64,000 nucleotides of DNA, taken from Chloroflexota bacterium (GTDB lineage Bacteria > Chloroflexota > Anaerolineae > Aggregatilineales > J027). The notes beneath the pieces are model-generated. The model saw only the letters and a list, made by a program, of their open reading frames with translations. It did no database searches and was not told where the DNA came from. Within the stretch, counting starts at the first letter, position 1, and each line of letters begins with the position of its first letter. Below are positions 33,856-42,590 of this stretch, one piece after another. Position numbers and translations under genes: made by a program. The DNA is taken from NCBI GenBank assembly GCA_016234595.1, contig JACRBG010000053.1:21514-85513 (forward strand), written 5' to 3'.

Positions 33856-36639
33856 ATGCGTTTTAAGACATTATCTCTTCTAATCCTCGTCAGTTTGCTG
33901 TTTAGTTTGGGGGTCTATCCTTTTTCCAAATCTCCAACAATTGTTTCGGCTGCTCCACCTAGCCCACCCGTTTATGCCAGCAATTGTACGGGGTCGTTTG
34001 CCCATACCTATAATGTGGGACCGGGACAACCCTATACTTCAATTGGGGCCGTGCCATTTAGTAGCCTAGCCCCAAGTTCGATTGTGCGGATTCATTACCG
34101 CGCTACACCCTATTATGAAAAAGTCTTTGTCAACACCATCGCGACCCAAAATCAGCCTGTATGCATTGTGGGTGTGCCGGGGCCGGGTGGCGAATTGCCT
34201 ATTATTGATGGGCAGAACGCCACGACCACCACCAATATGAACACCGACTATGATGCCAGCCAGCAACGTGGTTTGTTCACCATTATTGGGGCGGATGACG
34301 GCCTGCTGCCTGCCTATATCTATGTTGAGGGGCTGCATTTTCGGAACGCCTATCAAGATTACACTTTTACGTCGCGTAATGGGTCAGTGCGTGCCTATGC
34401 CATCAACGCGGCGGCTGTCTACATCCAGCGTGGTGAACACATTCGCATTACAGGCTGTATCATTAGCGGTTCAGGTAATGGCCTGTTCGCTGCTACTGAT
34501 GATAGCGGGAACATCACCCGCGATTTGACGTTGGAATATAGCTATATCTATGGCAACGGGGTGGTGGGTTCTGACCGTGAACACAACACCTATACCGAAT
34601 CCATCGGCATGGTCTATCAATTCAACTATTTTTCGGCGCTGCGCACAGGATCAATGGGGGCCAACCTCAAAGATCGCTCATCAGGCACGATTGTTCGTTA
34701 CAACTGGATTGACGGCGGCGCCATTGTAGTTGATCTTGTCGAAGGGGATGGCGGCTGGCCTGTCTTGAGTGTGCAGCCTAATTACAACACCGCGTGGGTC
34801 TATGGCAATGTACTGATTAATCGCCCGACTTCCTCGTCCAATGGGCGTAGTACGGTGCATTTTGGTGGGGACAACGGTGGGGAAGACCCCATTCCCGGCA
34901 CACAGCCATGCGGATTTGACCCCGGTCAAGACCCCACCGAGTGCTACCGCCGAGGCCCACTCTATTTTTATAACAACACTGTCTTGTTATATGTCTCCTC
35001 TGGCAACAAGACCCTGCTGCGACTGCAAACGGATGAACAAACCGCTTTTGCTGTCAATAACGTCGTGCATACGGTTGGCACGGGCTATAACATCAGTTAT
35101 ATGAGTTATCGTGGGCAGTTGAGCCTTGGTGTGAATATCGTCAATCGTGCCAGCAGCCCCTTGACCAATTTCCATCTTAATCAGGGTGGCCCAAATTCGA
35201 CGGTGACGGGACAGGCTAATGTGACGGTGCTGACTAATCCGGCGCTAACGGGTTTTGTGGATGCCGCCGCCGAGAATTACTACTTGCTGGGCACTTCGCC
35301 AGCGGTCAACACCGGGCAGACCATCGCCCCGCCCTTGCTTCCGGTAGGGCACGAATACAATGCTAGTTTGGGCATCCGTGTTCGTCCGGTGGTGGGTCAG
35401 ATTGACATGGGAGCATTTGAATATGGCTCGCCCGTGCCGACCGATACGCTGGCGGTGTTTAATCCGAATGCGAGCGCAACGAGCTTGATTAGTAGCCTGC
35501 AAGATTTACCGCCCCTCGCGGCCTATAACAGCTACTCACCGACACCACCAGCGGGTGGGCAGTGGGTCATGGGCGATTGGAATGGCGACGGACGTAAAAC
35601 ACCGGGAGTCTATGCGCCCAATGGGGTCTTTTACACCACCAACGCCACCGCCGCTAGCAATCAGTGGACAGGGACATGGTTCGGGTTTTTCAATCGGCCT
35701 CCGGTCGCAGGGCGGTTTGATGGAACGGTCAATCATGATTGTGTGGGCGTGGTGGACAATGCCAATTTCCCACCCTATGGCACGGCTTTTGCTTTGTACT
35801 TCACCTGTAATATGGCAGGGGGCGATCCAGCCAAGACTTTCCAGTGGCTGAGTGTGCTGCTGCCGGATAATCAAGGGCATACCGGGGTGCATCAATTTAG
35901 TGCCGGGGACTTTGACGGTAACGGCGTAGATTCGATCGCGGTGCGGCGTGGCCCAACAATTGCATGGACGAATGTGGCCCCGACGACTCTGTTAAGCGAA
36001 TACACGCTGGCTCAATATATCGGGACACCCCACGCGACGGACTACGGTGTGTTGGTAGTTGGTGATTGGGATGGCAATGGGCGTGACAGCTTTGGCTTGT
36101 TCTATCAAGATGGCGCGTTCTATCGGCGCGATGATTTGCTCTGGAACAGCGGGGCCTATTTGTTGCAGCGGGTTGGCGCACCTGTCGGTACACCTATGAC
36201 CGCAACTAGTTGGCGCAATCCATCCGGTGGCAGTAGCGGTGAAAGCGGTGGACAGGCAGGCGATCCAAATAGCGTCTCTATCCAGCCGTCGCGTGTGGAA
36301 GCCGAAAATGCGGATGTCCTCAAGTCCGGCAATTGGACGACCCAAGCCGCTCCGAATGCCAGCGGTGGGCAGTATGTCTATAGTCGTGATCTCAAGGGGG
36401 CACTGACGCTCCGGTTCACTGGCACATCTATTGAAATCGTCTATATGGAAGGGCCAGCTTTGGGCACATTTACCATCTTGGTAGATGATGTGGCGGTGCG
36501 CACGGTCATTGCCACGAGTTCGACGGCGGCGACTACCAGCACGACCGTCAATTATCTGACCAACGAATCCCATACGCTGCAAATCGTGCCGATTGATGGG
36601 ACGGTAGCCGTGGATGTGTTTGTTGTAACCGGGAATTAA
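33856..36639 (+). CDS. Secreted right-handed beta-helix protein with FG-GAP-like and CBM-like domains (copy 2)
   Basis: 927 residues with the same layout as copy 1: signal peptide 1-30 (ends V-S-A-A), beta-helix, three G-D-W-(D/N)-G-(D/N)-G type loops, Ser/Gly linker and galactose-binding-like C-terminus. The C-terminal half (from T-D-T-L-A-V-F-N-P) is almost identical to copy 1, while the beta-helix half differs at roughly a third of positions by eye and has several short insertions. So the two copies may bind the same anchor but act on different glycans. It has its own upstream region after a terminator. Confidence 0.8.
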   Translation: MRFKTLSLLILVSLLFSLGVYPFSKSPTIVSAAPPSPPVYASNCTGSFAHTYNVGPGQPYTSIGAVPFSSLAPSSIVRIHYRATPYYEKVFVNTIATQNQPVCIVGVPGPGGELPIIDGQNATTTTNMNTDYDASQQRGLFTIIGADDGLLPAYIYVEGLHFRNAYQDYTFTSRNGSVRAYAINAAAVYIQRGEHIRITGCIISGSGNGLFAATDDSGNITRDLTLEYSYIYGNGVVGSDREHNTYTESIGMVYQFNYFSALRTGSMGANLKDRSSGTIVRYNWIDGGAIVVDLVEGDGGWPVLSVQPNYNTAWVYGNVLINRPTSSSNGRSTVHFGGDNGGEDPIPGTQPCGFDPGQDPTECYRRGPLYFYNNTVLLYVSSGNKTLLRLQTDEQTAFAVNNVVHTVGTGYNISYMSYRGQLSLGVNIVNRASSPLTNFHLNQGGPNSTVTGQANVTVLTNPALTGFVDAAAENYYLLGTSPAVNTGQTIAPPLLPVGHEYNASLGIRVRPVVGQIDMGAFEYGSPVPTDTLAVFNPNASATSLISSLQDLPPLAAYNSYSPTPPAGGQWVMGDWNGDGRKTPGVYAPNGVFYTTNATAASNQWTGTWFGFFNRPPVAGRFDGTVNHDCVGVVDNANFPPYGTAFALYFTCNMAGGDPAKTFQWLSVLLPDNQGHTGVHQFSAGDFDGNGVDSIAVRRGPTIAWTNVAPTTLLSEYTLAQYIGTPHATDYGVLVVGDWDGNGRDSFGLFYQDGAFYRRDDLLWNSGAYLLQRVGAPVGTPMTATSWRNPSGGSSGESGGQAGDPNSVSIQPSRVEAENADVLKSGNWTTQAAPNASGGQYVYSRDLKGALTLRFTGTSIEIVYMEGPALGTFTILVDDVAVRTVIATSSTAATTSTTVNYLTNESHTLQIVPIDGTVAVDVFVVTGN

Positions 36640-36655
36640 AGGGCTGTTGAATGAG

Positions 36656-36690
36656 GAGAGGAGGGTGCAATGCCTTCCTCTTCCATTTTT
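36656..36690 (+). terminator. Terminator after beta-helix copy 2
   Basis: gagaggaggg (36656-36665) pairs with ccttcctctt (36673-36682) with two G-U pairs, followed by ccattttt. It lies between the converging beta-helix and TPR genes. Confidence 0.65.
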
Positions 36691-36698
36691 CCGGTTGC

Positions 36699-38138
36699 TT
36701 AAGGGCGATTGGGGCTACTCTTAAGCTCTTGCCATATTTCTTGTAATAAGCTGCCCACATCGAGGGATTTACCACGCTCAATGGCTGCGGCAAATTGGGT
36801 CGGCCCCAACTCAGTTTCGAGCTTGTGGTACAGATTGTCGTAATCGAGGTGCGATTCAGCCGCGAGAAATCTAAAATTCTCTTTGAGAGCACCCATCCAG
36901 ACAGACGCTTCCACTGTTTGACCCTGTGCCGGCCATACCAAGGCCGCCTCAAGTAAGTAAATCAAGTGTATAGCACTGCTGTCAATCTCACAGGCAATTT
37001 CCAAGCCTTCAAGTAATTTCAGACGCGCTTGGGGAATATCACCACCGACACGAAAGGTTGCGACCATTTCCACTAGGGCTGTAGCGGTATACCAGCGTTC
37101 TTGCAGTCGATTAGAGAGGTATAGCGCAGGCTCAAGGTGTTCCAGTGAGGTTGGAATATCGCCAAACTGACGAAACAACCGACCCAATTGGCAAAGCACA
37201 AAAGCCTCGTTCGTGGGATGGTTGATCTGGCGCGATATTTCGAGGCTGCGCAGGTAATAGTCGCGGGCTTCTGTAAAGTTTCCTTGTGCTGAGGCTAGAT
37301 CACCTAAAATGACCAAGACGCCTACTAGACAGACGTGAAACCCAATCACTTCACATAATCCGACACACCGTTCGGCATACTGGGTGGCGGCCTGTGCATG
37401 GCCCATATACATTGTGATCATGCTGAGATTACGCAGCGCCATACAAATATTATAGGGTTGCCCGTTGGCTTCGGAGATTTCCAGATATTCGGAAACGAAG
37501 GAATAGGCATGCGCAAAGTCGCCTTGCATTTGGGCAATTGTTCCCAAGCCATTGACCGACAAGCCTATTTCGTGTTTTTCTTGCAGTTCCTTACTTAGGG
37601 CAAGGGCCTGTTCATAATTCTGCTGGGCCAGCTCATAGGCATTTTGAAAATAGAAAATTCCACCCAGTACGTTTAGGAGCTTGGCAATATAGAGACGGTT
37701 CTTCAGTTGGCGAGCCATGACGAGGGCCTGTTGGGCGGCGTCCAGCGCCTTGTCAAAGGGGCCAGTGCGCCGCAAGGTTCTCGCCAGTAGATAGAGATGC
37801 ACCATTTCGGCTGGCTGGTCCCTAAGCGATCGCGCCGCCGCTAGGCCAGCTTCCAACCATTGAAGGCGCTCTTCGGGATGCAAGCGAACCACCAATAGCT
37901 CAGCTCCTACTTGAGAAAACTCTTTGCACAACGCGGCCATTTCGTCATCCTCATCCGCATGAGCGACCGACCAGTCGTGCCACTGCTTGATTTGCGGCCA
38001 CTCCTGATCAAAGAGGGCTAAGGCATCCTCGCAGTTTTCGTGCCCATAATGATAGGTGGTTTCCGCAGCACGTAATTTACTCAGGTAATGCTGGGCCAGA
38101 CGGTAACGGCGCTTTTCGAGTGGTTGATCTGCTATCAT
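36699..38138 (-). CDS. TPR-repeat protein (MalT/AfsR-like C-terminal half)
   Basis: 479 residues made of repeated helical pairs typical of tetratricopeptide repeats: 'FDKALDAAQQALVMARQL', 'AYELAQQNYEQALALSKEL', 'NFTEARDYYLRSLEISRQ', 'DIPTSLEHLEPALYLSNRL'. The end ('VWMGALKENFRF...LETELGPTQFAAAIERGKSL') matches the tail of large bacterial NB-ARC/LuxR-type regulators, where TPRs follow an ATPase. Here no ATPase or DNA-binding domain is present, so it is either a stand-alone adaptor or the surviving C-terminal half of such a regulator. No signal peptide. Confidence 0.8.
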   Translation of the reverse strand: MIADQPLEKRRYRLAQHYLSKLRAAETTYHYGHENCEDALALFDQEWPQIKQWHDWSVAHADEDDEMAALCKEFSQVGAELLVVRLHPEERLQWLEAGLAAARSLRDQPAEMVHLYLLARTLRRTGPFDKALDAAQQALVMARQLKNRLYIAKLLNVLGGIFYFQNAYELAQQNYEQALALSKELQEKHEIGLSVNGLGTIAQMQGDFAHAYSFVSEYLEISEANGQPYNICMALRNLSMITMYMGHAQAATQYAERCVGLCEVIGFHVCLVGVLVILGDLASAQGNFTEARDYYLRSLEISRQINHPTNEAFVLCQLGRLFRQFGDIPTSLEHLEPALYLSNRLQERWYTATALVEMVATFRVGGDIPQARLKLLEGLEIACEIDSSAIHLIYLLEAALVWPAQGQTVEASVWMGALKENFRFLAAESHLDYDNLYHKLETELGPTQFAAAIERGKSLDVGSLLQEIWQELKSSPNRP

Positions 38139-38559
38139 CGGGGCACGTTCTCTTCTAATGGCAATCCAGGTTCACAGGCAAGCCACAATTTCATATTTGG
38201 CTTCATCACATGATGCACAATCAAGATTATAAGGGTATTGCCCGCTGCCAGCCTATGGGCATTGAGTAAAAAGTTTAAAACCCAGTTGGTTTGATGACGG
38301 CAACCTGAGACCAAGCATTGATGAAATTAAGAAAGCCCCCAACCAAAATTCAAAAAATGCGTGCTTTTCGGTCACGTCTGCTATAATCTGTACCAATGCT
38401 GTGCTTAGACGTTGATGGAACACTGTTTGGGGGCTTAATTGACCCTGCGCAAAACCGCAATGGCAATGCCAGCCAACGTATTGGACGCCGGGAGCAGCAC
38501 CAATCACTTTTCCGGCACGCTACCATGACATTTAATACCACCTGTAGGAGAGCATTTTC
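38139..38559. other. Divergent gap with a long leader for the ParA-like gene
   Basis: 421 bases between the divergent TPR and ParA-like genes. A perfect extended -10 box (TGCTATAAT, 38378-38386) points to a plus-strand start near 38393, leaving about 165 bases of leader before the ParA-like ATG. A 74-codon ORF in the leader has no ribosome-binding site and is probably not real. No other repeat or terminator seen. Confidence 0.45.
38378..38386 (+). promoter_or_regulatory. Extended -10 promoter of the ParA-like/CNB operon
   Basis: TGC-TATAAT matches the extended -10 consensus exactly. No good -35 box is present at 16-18 bases, as is usual for extended -10 promoters. Confidence 0.5.
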
Positions 38560-39336
38560 ATGGGTGAAATTATCTCGATCCATTCGTTTCGCGGGGGCAC
38601 GGGCAAGTCGAATGTGACGGCCAATGTCGCTACTCAGGTCGCACTTAAGGGCTATCGTGTTGGCATTGTAGATACCGACATTATGTCCCCCGGTATCCAT
38701 GTGCTGTTCGGCTTTGATGAGACCCGCATCCAAAAGTCACTCAACGACTATTTGTGGGGCAAGGCGACGATTGAGGAAACAGCCTACGCGATTCATGAAG
38801 TCGCTGGGGACGACCCGGAACGCTCCTTCCTAAAAAAGACTAAGCTGTGGTTGATTCCATCAAGCATCCGCACGGCGGAAATCGCCCGCGTCCTACGCGA
38901 AGGTTATGATGTTGGGTTGCTGAACGAAGGGTTCCATACCATCATTGATGACCTGCAACTCGATTATCTGTTTATTGATACCCACCCCGGCCTAAACGAA
39001 GAAACATTGCTTTCAATCGCTATTTCGAGTGCACTTATCATCATTCTGCGCCCGGATCAGCAAGACTTTCAGGGGACAGCAGTCACGGTGGATATTGCGC
39101 GGAAATTGGAAGTGCCCAAGCTGCGTTTGGTCATCAATAAGTTCCTAGCCGACCGCTATGATGAAAAGCAAACCCGCGAGGCCATTTCTCAACAATACTC
39201 AGCCGAAATCGCCGGGGTCTTGCCCCTTTCAATGGATGTCGCAGCGAACGCCAGCGCGAACATTTTTAGCGCCATGCACCCTGACCACCCGTGGTCGAAG
39301 GCTATCCGCGAAATCACTGAAAACATGCTCGGCTAG
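38560..39336 (+). CDS. ParA/MinD-like ATPase with variant Walker A
   Basis: 258-residue P-loop ATPase of the MinD/ParA group: 'IISIHSFRGGTGKSNVTANVA' at the N-terminus, 'VGIVDTDIMSPGIHVLFGF' with the switch I aspartate, 'DYLFIDTHPGLNEETLLSIA' as Walker B/switch II. The deviant Walker A normally reads K-G-G-x-G-K-S; here the signature lysine is Arg11. 'GVLPLSMDVAANASANIF' is the usual C-terminal part. Such ATPases position proteins or control secretion or cell polarity. The next gene, 25 bases on, encodes a CNB protein with a related but decayed ATPase domain; the two may form one complex. Site aggag before the ATG. Confidence 0.85.
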   Translation: MGEIISIHSFRGGTGKSNVTANVATQVALKGYRVGIVDTDIMSPGIHVLFGFDETRIQKSLNDYLWGKATIEETAYAIHEVAGDDPERSFLKKTKLWLIPSSIRTAEIARVLREGYDVGLLNEGFHTIIDDLQLDYLFIDTHPGLNEETLLSIAISSALIIILRPDQQDFQGTAVTVDIARKLEVPKLRLVINKFLADRYDEKQTREAISQQYSAEIAGVLPLSMDVAANASANIFSAMHPDHPWSKAIREITENMLG

Positions 39337-39361
39337 GCCGAGCAAGAAGGGGAAGTGACGC

Positions 39362-41167
39362 ATGACCAGCGGTAATGATGATCCCCTGAAGGACTTGTTA
39401 CATTCGGCCCGTCAGCGTTCTAAGACCGAGCCGCTGAACAATACCCCAACTGACAGTGGGGCTGTCGAGGGTGCAGTTGGAGCGTCCGTCCCGGCTGTTC
39501 CTCAAGGACTCAACCCCCTTGATCTTTTAGCCTTGCCCCAAGCTCAGCGGGATTTGGTAAACTGGCTATCGCGCCAAAAACAAGCCACCCTGTCGCAAAT
39601 TCAGACTGCCCTTAACTCAACGCCACAAGTGACCGCCCAGACCATTCGTGACCTCAAACAAGCGGGCTATGTGCGTGAGGCGTTGGTGGACGGCCACTTA
39701 AATTATCGAGTGGCGTTTAGTGGCAAAATTAGTCGCGCGGCCCAAAATTTGCCTGAGGCCATTTGGTCGCGGGTGGATTTGGATAATTCATCATTTCTCA
39801 AATCCATTCCCCTGTTCCGCGATTTACCCCCCGACATCTTTAAGGATATATTGGGTAAATTAGAACCACGTACCTATCGCCGCAATGAAGTAATTATGTG
39901 GCAGGGTGAGCCGAACACGATGGTGCGGTTTGTCAAAAGCGGCATTGTTGGCATGACGCATTTTAATCCCCATGATGCTAACAAACGCATTTTGTCGTAC
40001 GTGAAGCAGGGGGAGATTTTGGGGTTTTATGCCTTGCAAGTCGGGCACATCCAATCGTCGCCCGTCACGGCCACCGCTTTGAGTGAGGTCGAGGTCTTAG
40101 CCCTCAAACGCGAAGACGTGTTTGAATTAATTGAAAAACATCATGTGGCGGCGCTCGCTCTCAATCAGATGTTAATTCAGCGGGTCATCACCTTGGCTAA
40201 TCGTTCCGATGGTTCAGCGGATGAAGCCCGTTTGGCGCTGGTCGTCAGCGTGGGGGAAGGCTATGGGGTGACTACTCTCGGCAGCACCCTTGCTATGACG
40301 CTTGCCAAGACGAACGGCCAACCCACTGTCTATACGGAATATCCTACCAGCGACAAATTACCGGCTCTCTTTGGTTTTCCGGCTGAGGAAAAAACCTATA
40401 CCCACGCAGGGGGTTATCAGGTCAAGGTACTTGAAAACAGCCCCGGCATTCCACCAGCGGTACGGGCCACCTTGATTTTGGACGAGTTGCGCGGGGAATA
40501 CCCCAATATGGTGTTGGGCCTATCGGGTGAGATGGACGATAGCATGAGCTATCTGCTGGAGCGTGCCAACCAAATTGTCATTTTGACCCCACCCACCCCT
40601 GACGCATGGAAAAAAGTGAGTGCATTGGTCAATCGGCTTAAAAATAACACGTCGCCTGATCGGACACGGGTATATATTGTCGTTAATCGCCCCCTAGCTA
40701 CCTTAAGCGGGGAGATTGTGTATGGACAAGCTGATCTGGATATCCCGTATATGGACAATTTACCCTCACTGGCGAGCCATCGGCAGGACAATTTGCCACC
40801 GCAGTTTGGCCGGGCGGTTCAAGCTTTGGCAGATCGGCTAGGGCGTACCAGCCGCATCACCATTTACATCCCCAAACGGCTTGAAGATAACCCAATAGAC
40901 ACCACACCGTTTGTCGAAAAAACGCTGAAGTTTTTGGCGACGCTCTTTAAAGAATCCGCCGCGATCAAAGATGAAAGCCAGCGGATGACCAGTTCAGGCG
41001 AAAGTGGCATCATCAGCGAGACGATTTACACGGTGCGTACCTATGTCACCCAAAGCGAACTCGATAAACATTTAGATACCGTGTTAGATTTTGCGGCGTC
41101 CATGAAAAATGAACTTGACCAAGATGCGCTGGCGATTGAGGTCAATCACAAATTTATGCTGATTTAG
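39362..41167 (+). CDS. Winged-helix/cyclic-nucleotide-binding protein with decayed MinD-like domain
   Basis: 601 residues. After a flexible N-terminus, about 50-125 is a winged-helix-like domain ('LDLLALPQAQRDLVNWLSR...TAQTIRDLKQAGYV'). Residues about 140-280 form a cyclic nucleotide-binding (CNB) domain ('LFRDLPPDIFKDILGKLEPR', 'RNEVIMWQGEPNTMVRFVKSGIV', 'VKQGEILGF'). From about 290 a MinD/ParA-like fold begins, but the Walker A is G-E-G-Y-G-V-T-T-L-G with no lysine, so ATP hydrolysis is unlikely. The ParA-like protein encoded just upstream could be its active partner. Cyclase-containing protein at 52.3 kb could supply the nucleotide, although that link is speculative. Confidence 0.78.
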   Translation: MTSGNDDPLKDLLHSARQRSKTEPLNNTPTDSGAVEGAVGASVPAVPQGLNPLDLLALPQAQRDLVNWLSRQKQATLSQIQTALNSTPQVTAQTIRDLKQAGYVREALVDGHLNYRVAFSGKISRAAQNLPEAIWSRVDLDNSSFLKSIPLFRDLPPDIFKDILGKLEPRTYRRNEVIMWQGEPNTMVRFVKSGIVGMTHFNPHDANKRILSYVKQGEILGFYALQVGHIQSSPVTATALSEVEVLALKREDVFELIEKHHVAALALNQMLIQRVITLANRSDGSADEARLALVVSVGEGYGVTTLGSTLAMTLAKTNGQPTVYTEYPTSDKLPALFGFPAEEKTYTHAGGYQVKVLENSPGIPPAVRATLILDELRGEYPNMVLGLSGEMDDSMSYLLERANQIVILTPPTPDAWKKVSALVNRLKNNTSPDRTRVYIVVNRPLATLSGEIVYGQADLDIPYMDNLPSLASHRQDNLPPQFGRAVQALADRLGRTSRITIYIPKRLEDNPIDTTPFVEKTLKFLATLFKESAAIKDESQRMTSSGESGIISETIYTVRTYVTQSELDKHLDTVLDFAASMKNELDQDALAIEVNHKFMLI

Positions 41168-41176
41168 GAAGCCCTT

Positions 41177-42565
41177 ATGCGTCGAACATGGTTAATTGCT
41201 CCACTCATCGGGACAATCCTGCTGGGTGGTCTATATTCGTCGGCTGTCACCGCCCAAGATGGTGGGCAGGGCGCTCCCGGTCTCGGCGATCCCTATTATC
41301 CCGGCTTGGGCAATGGGGGTTATGATGCGCTGCACTACACCATTGATTTATCGGTTGATCTGCAGACCAATACCATCAGGGGCACGACGACGATTGAGGC
41401 CCAAGCAACCCAAGCCTTGACCAGCTTCAATCTGGATTTTGCGGGGCTTGAGATTTCACAAATTACCGTGGATGATACCCCTGCCAACTACAGTCGTGAT
41501 GGGTTTGAATTGACTGTGACCCCCGCCATTCCCCTAGAAATAGGCGAAACTTTTACGACAATAGTGAGCTATAGTGGCGTACCCACTCCATATGCCGATC
41601 CTGCTGTGGGGGCGACACCGTTGGGTTGGTTGCGTCTGGCGAATACTATTTTTGTCGTCAGCGAACCGGGCGGGGCGATGTCGTGGTTTCCTAGCAACAA
41701 TCATCCCAGCGACAAGGCTACCTATACCTTTAAGATTACTGTGCCCAAGCCGCTTGTGGTGGCCGCGACGGGTGTGCCCGTTGATGAAATAGATAACGGC
41801 GATACTCGTACTTTTGTTTCGGAAATGACTGATCCGATGGCAAGTTATCTGGCGAGCGTCTCGGTTGGCGATTTTGTGCGGGTGGATGAAACTGGGCCGG
41901 ATGGTTTGCTGATTCGCAATTACTTTCCCACCAGCCACGCCACTGCATTGACCGAAACCTTTAGCCCCACCAGTGAAATGATTGCGTATTTTTCCAGCAT
42001 TTTTGGGCCATATCCCTTTGACGTATACGGGGCGGTGATTGTGAATATTCCCTTTGGGGTGGCGCTGGAAAACCAGACGCTCTCGCTGTTTGCTGCTGAT
42101 GTGAGTGGTGAGGTAACGATCGCCCATGAACTATCCCATCAATGGTTTGGTGATAGTGTGAGTCCAGCGACATGGCAGGATATTTGGTTAAACGAAGGCT
42201 TTGCCACCTATAGTGAAGCCCTTTGGATTGAACATAATCAGGGCCAAGCCGCAGCATTGGATTATCTGGACGAGCTCTATAAGACCATTATCGGCAATGC
42301 GATGGGCGCACCGGCCACCCCAGCCGCTGATAATCTTTTTGATGGGCAGGTTTATTTGCGGGGTGGGTGGACGCTTCATGCCCTGCGCCTCACAGTGGGC
42401 GATGACGTCTTTTTTGAAATCTTGCGAACCTACTATGACCGTTTCCAATATGCCAACGCCACCACCGCCGATTTTATTGCAGTGGCCGAAGAAGTGAGCA
42501 GTCAATCGCTTGATGAGTTTTTCCAAGCATGGCTCTATGATGCGACTGTACCGGAAAAACCCTAA
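41177..42565 (+). CDS. Secreted M1-family metallopeptidase (copy 1)
   Basis: 462 residues with a signal peptide at 1-26 (ends V-T-A-Q-D). Zinc site H317-E-L-S-H321-x18-E340 in H-E-L-S-H-Q-W-F-G...N-E-G-F-A-T-Y is intact. The substrate-side G-x-M-E-N motif reads V-A-L-E-N: the glutamate that binds the free amino group is kept, the methionine is Leu. It is short for M1 (the C-terminal helical domain is missing, as in M1-like enzymes of 450-500 residues). Probably an extracellular aminopeptidase. It follows the CNB gene by nine bases and is duplicated in the next gene. Confidence 0.9.
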   Translation: MRRTWLIAPLIGTILLGGLYSSAVTAQDGGQGAPGLGDPYYPGLGNGGYDALHYTIDLSVDLQTNTIRGTTTIEAQATQALTSFNLDFAGLEISQITVDDTPANYSRDGFELTVTPAIPLEIGETFTTIVSYSGVPTPYADPAVGATPLGWLRLANTIFVVSEPGGAMSWFPSNNHPSDKATYTFKITVPKPLVVAATGVPVDEIDNGDTRTFVSEMTDPMASYLASVSVGDFVRVDETGPDGLLIRNYFPTSHATALTETFSPTSEMIAYFSSIFGPYPFDVYGAVIVNIPFGVALENQTLSLFAADVSGEVTIAHELSHQWFGDSVSPATWQDIWLNEGFATYSEALWIEHNQGQAAALDYLDELYKTIIGNAMGAPATPAADNLFDGQVYLRGGWTLHALRLTVGDDVFFEILRTYYDRFQYANATTADFIAVAEEVSSQSLDEFFQAWLYDATVPEKP

Positions 42566-42590
42566 TTTTACACGCTACTCCTAGGGATAT

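Noticed and set aside
36699..38138. TPR protein considered as a truncated pseudogene
   Set aside because: The ORF is intact with an ATG and terminates normally; no ATPase fragments were seen upstream, so a stand-alone gene is equally likely.
38396..38617. ORF starting M-L-C-L-D-V-D-G-T-L-F-G, like a HAD phosphatase motif
   Set aside because: Only 73 codons, no ribosome-binding site, overlaps the ParA-like gene start, and the rest has no HAD features.
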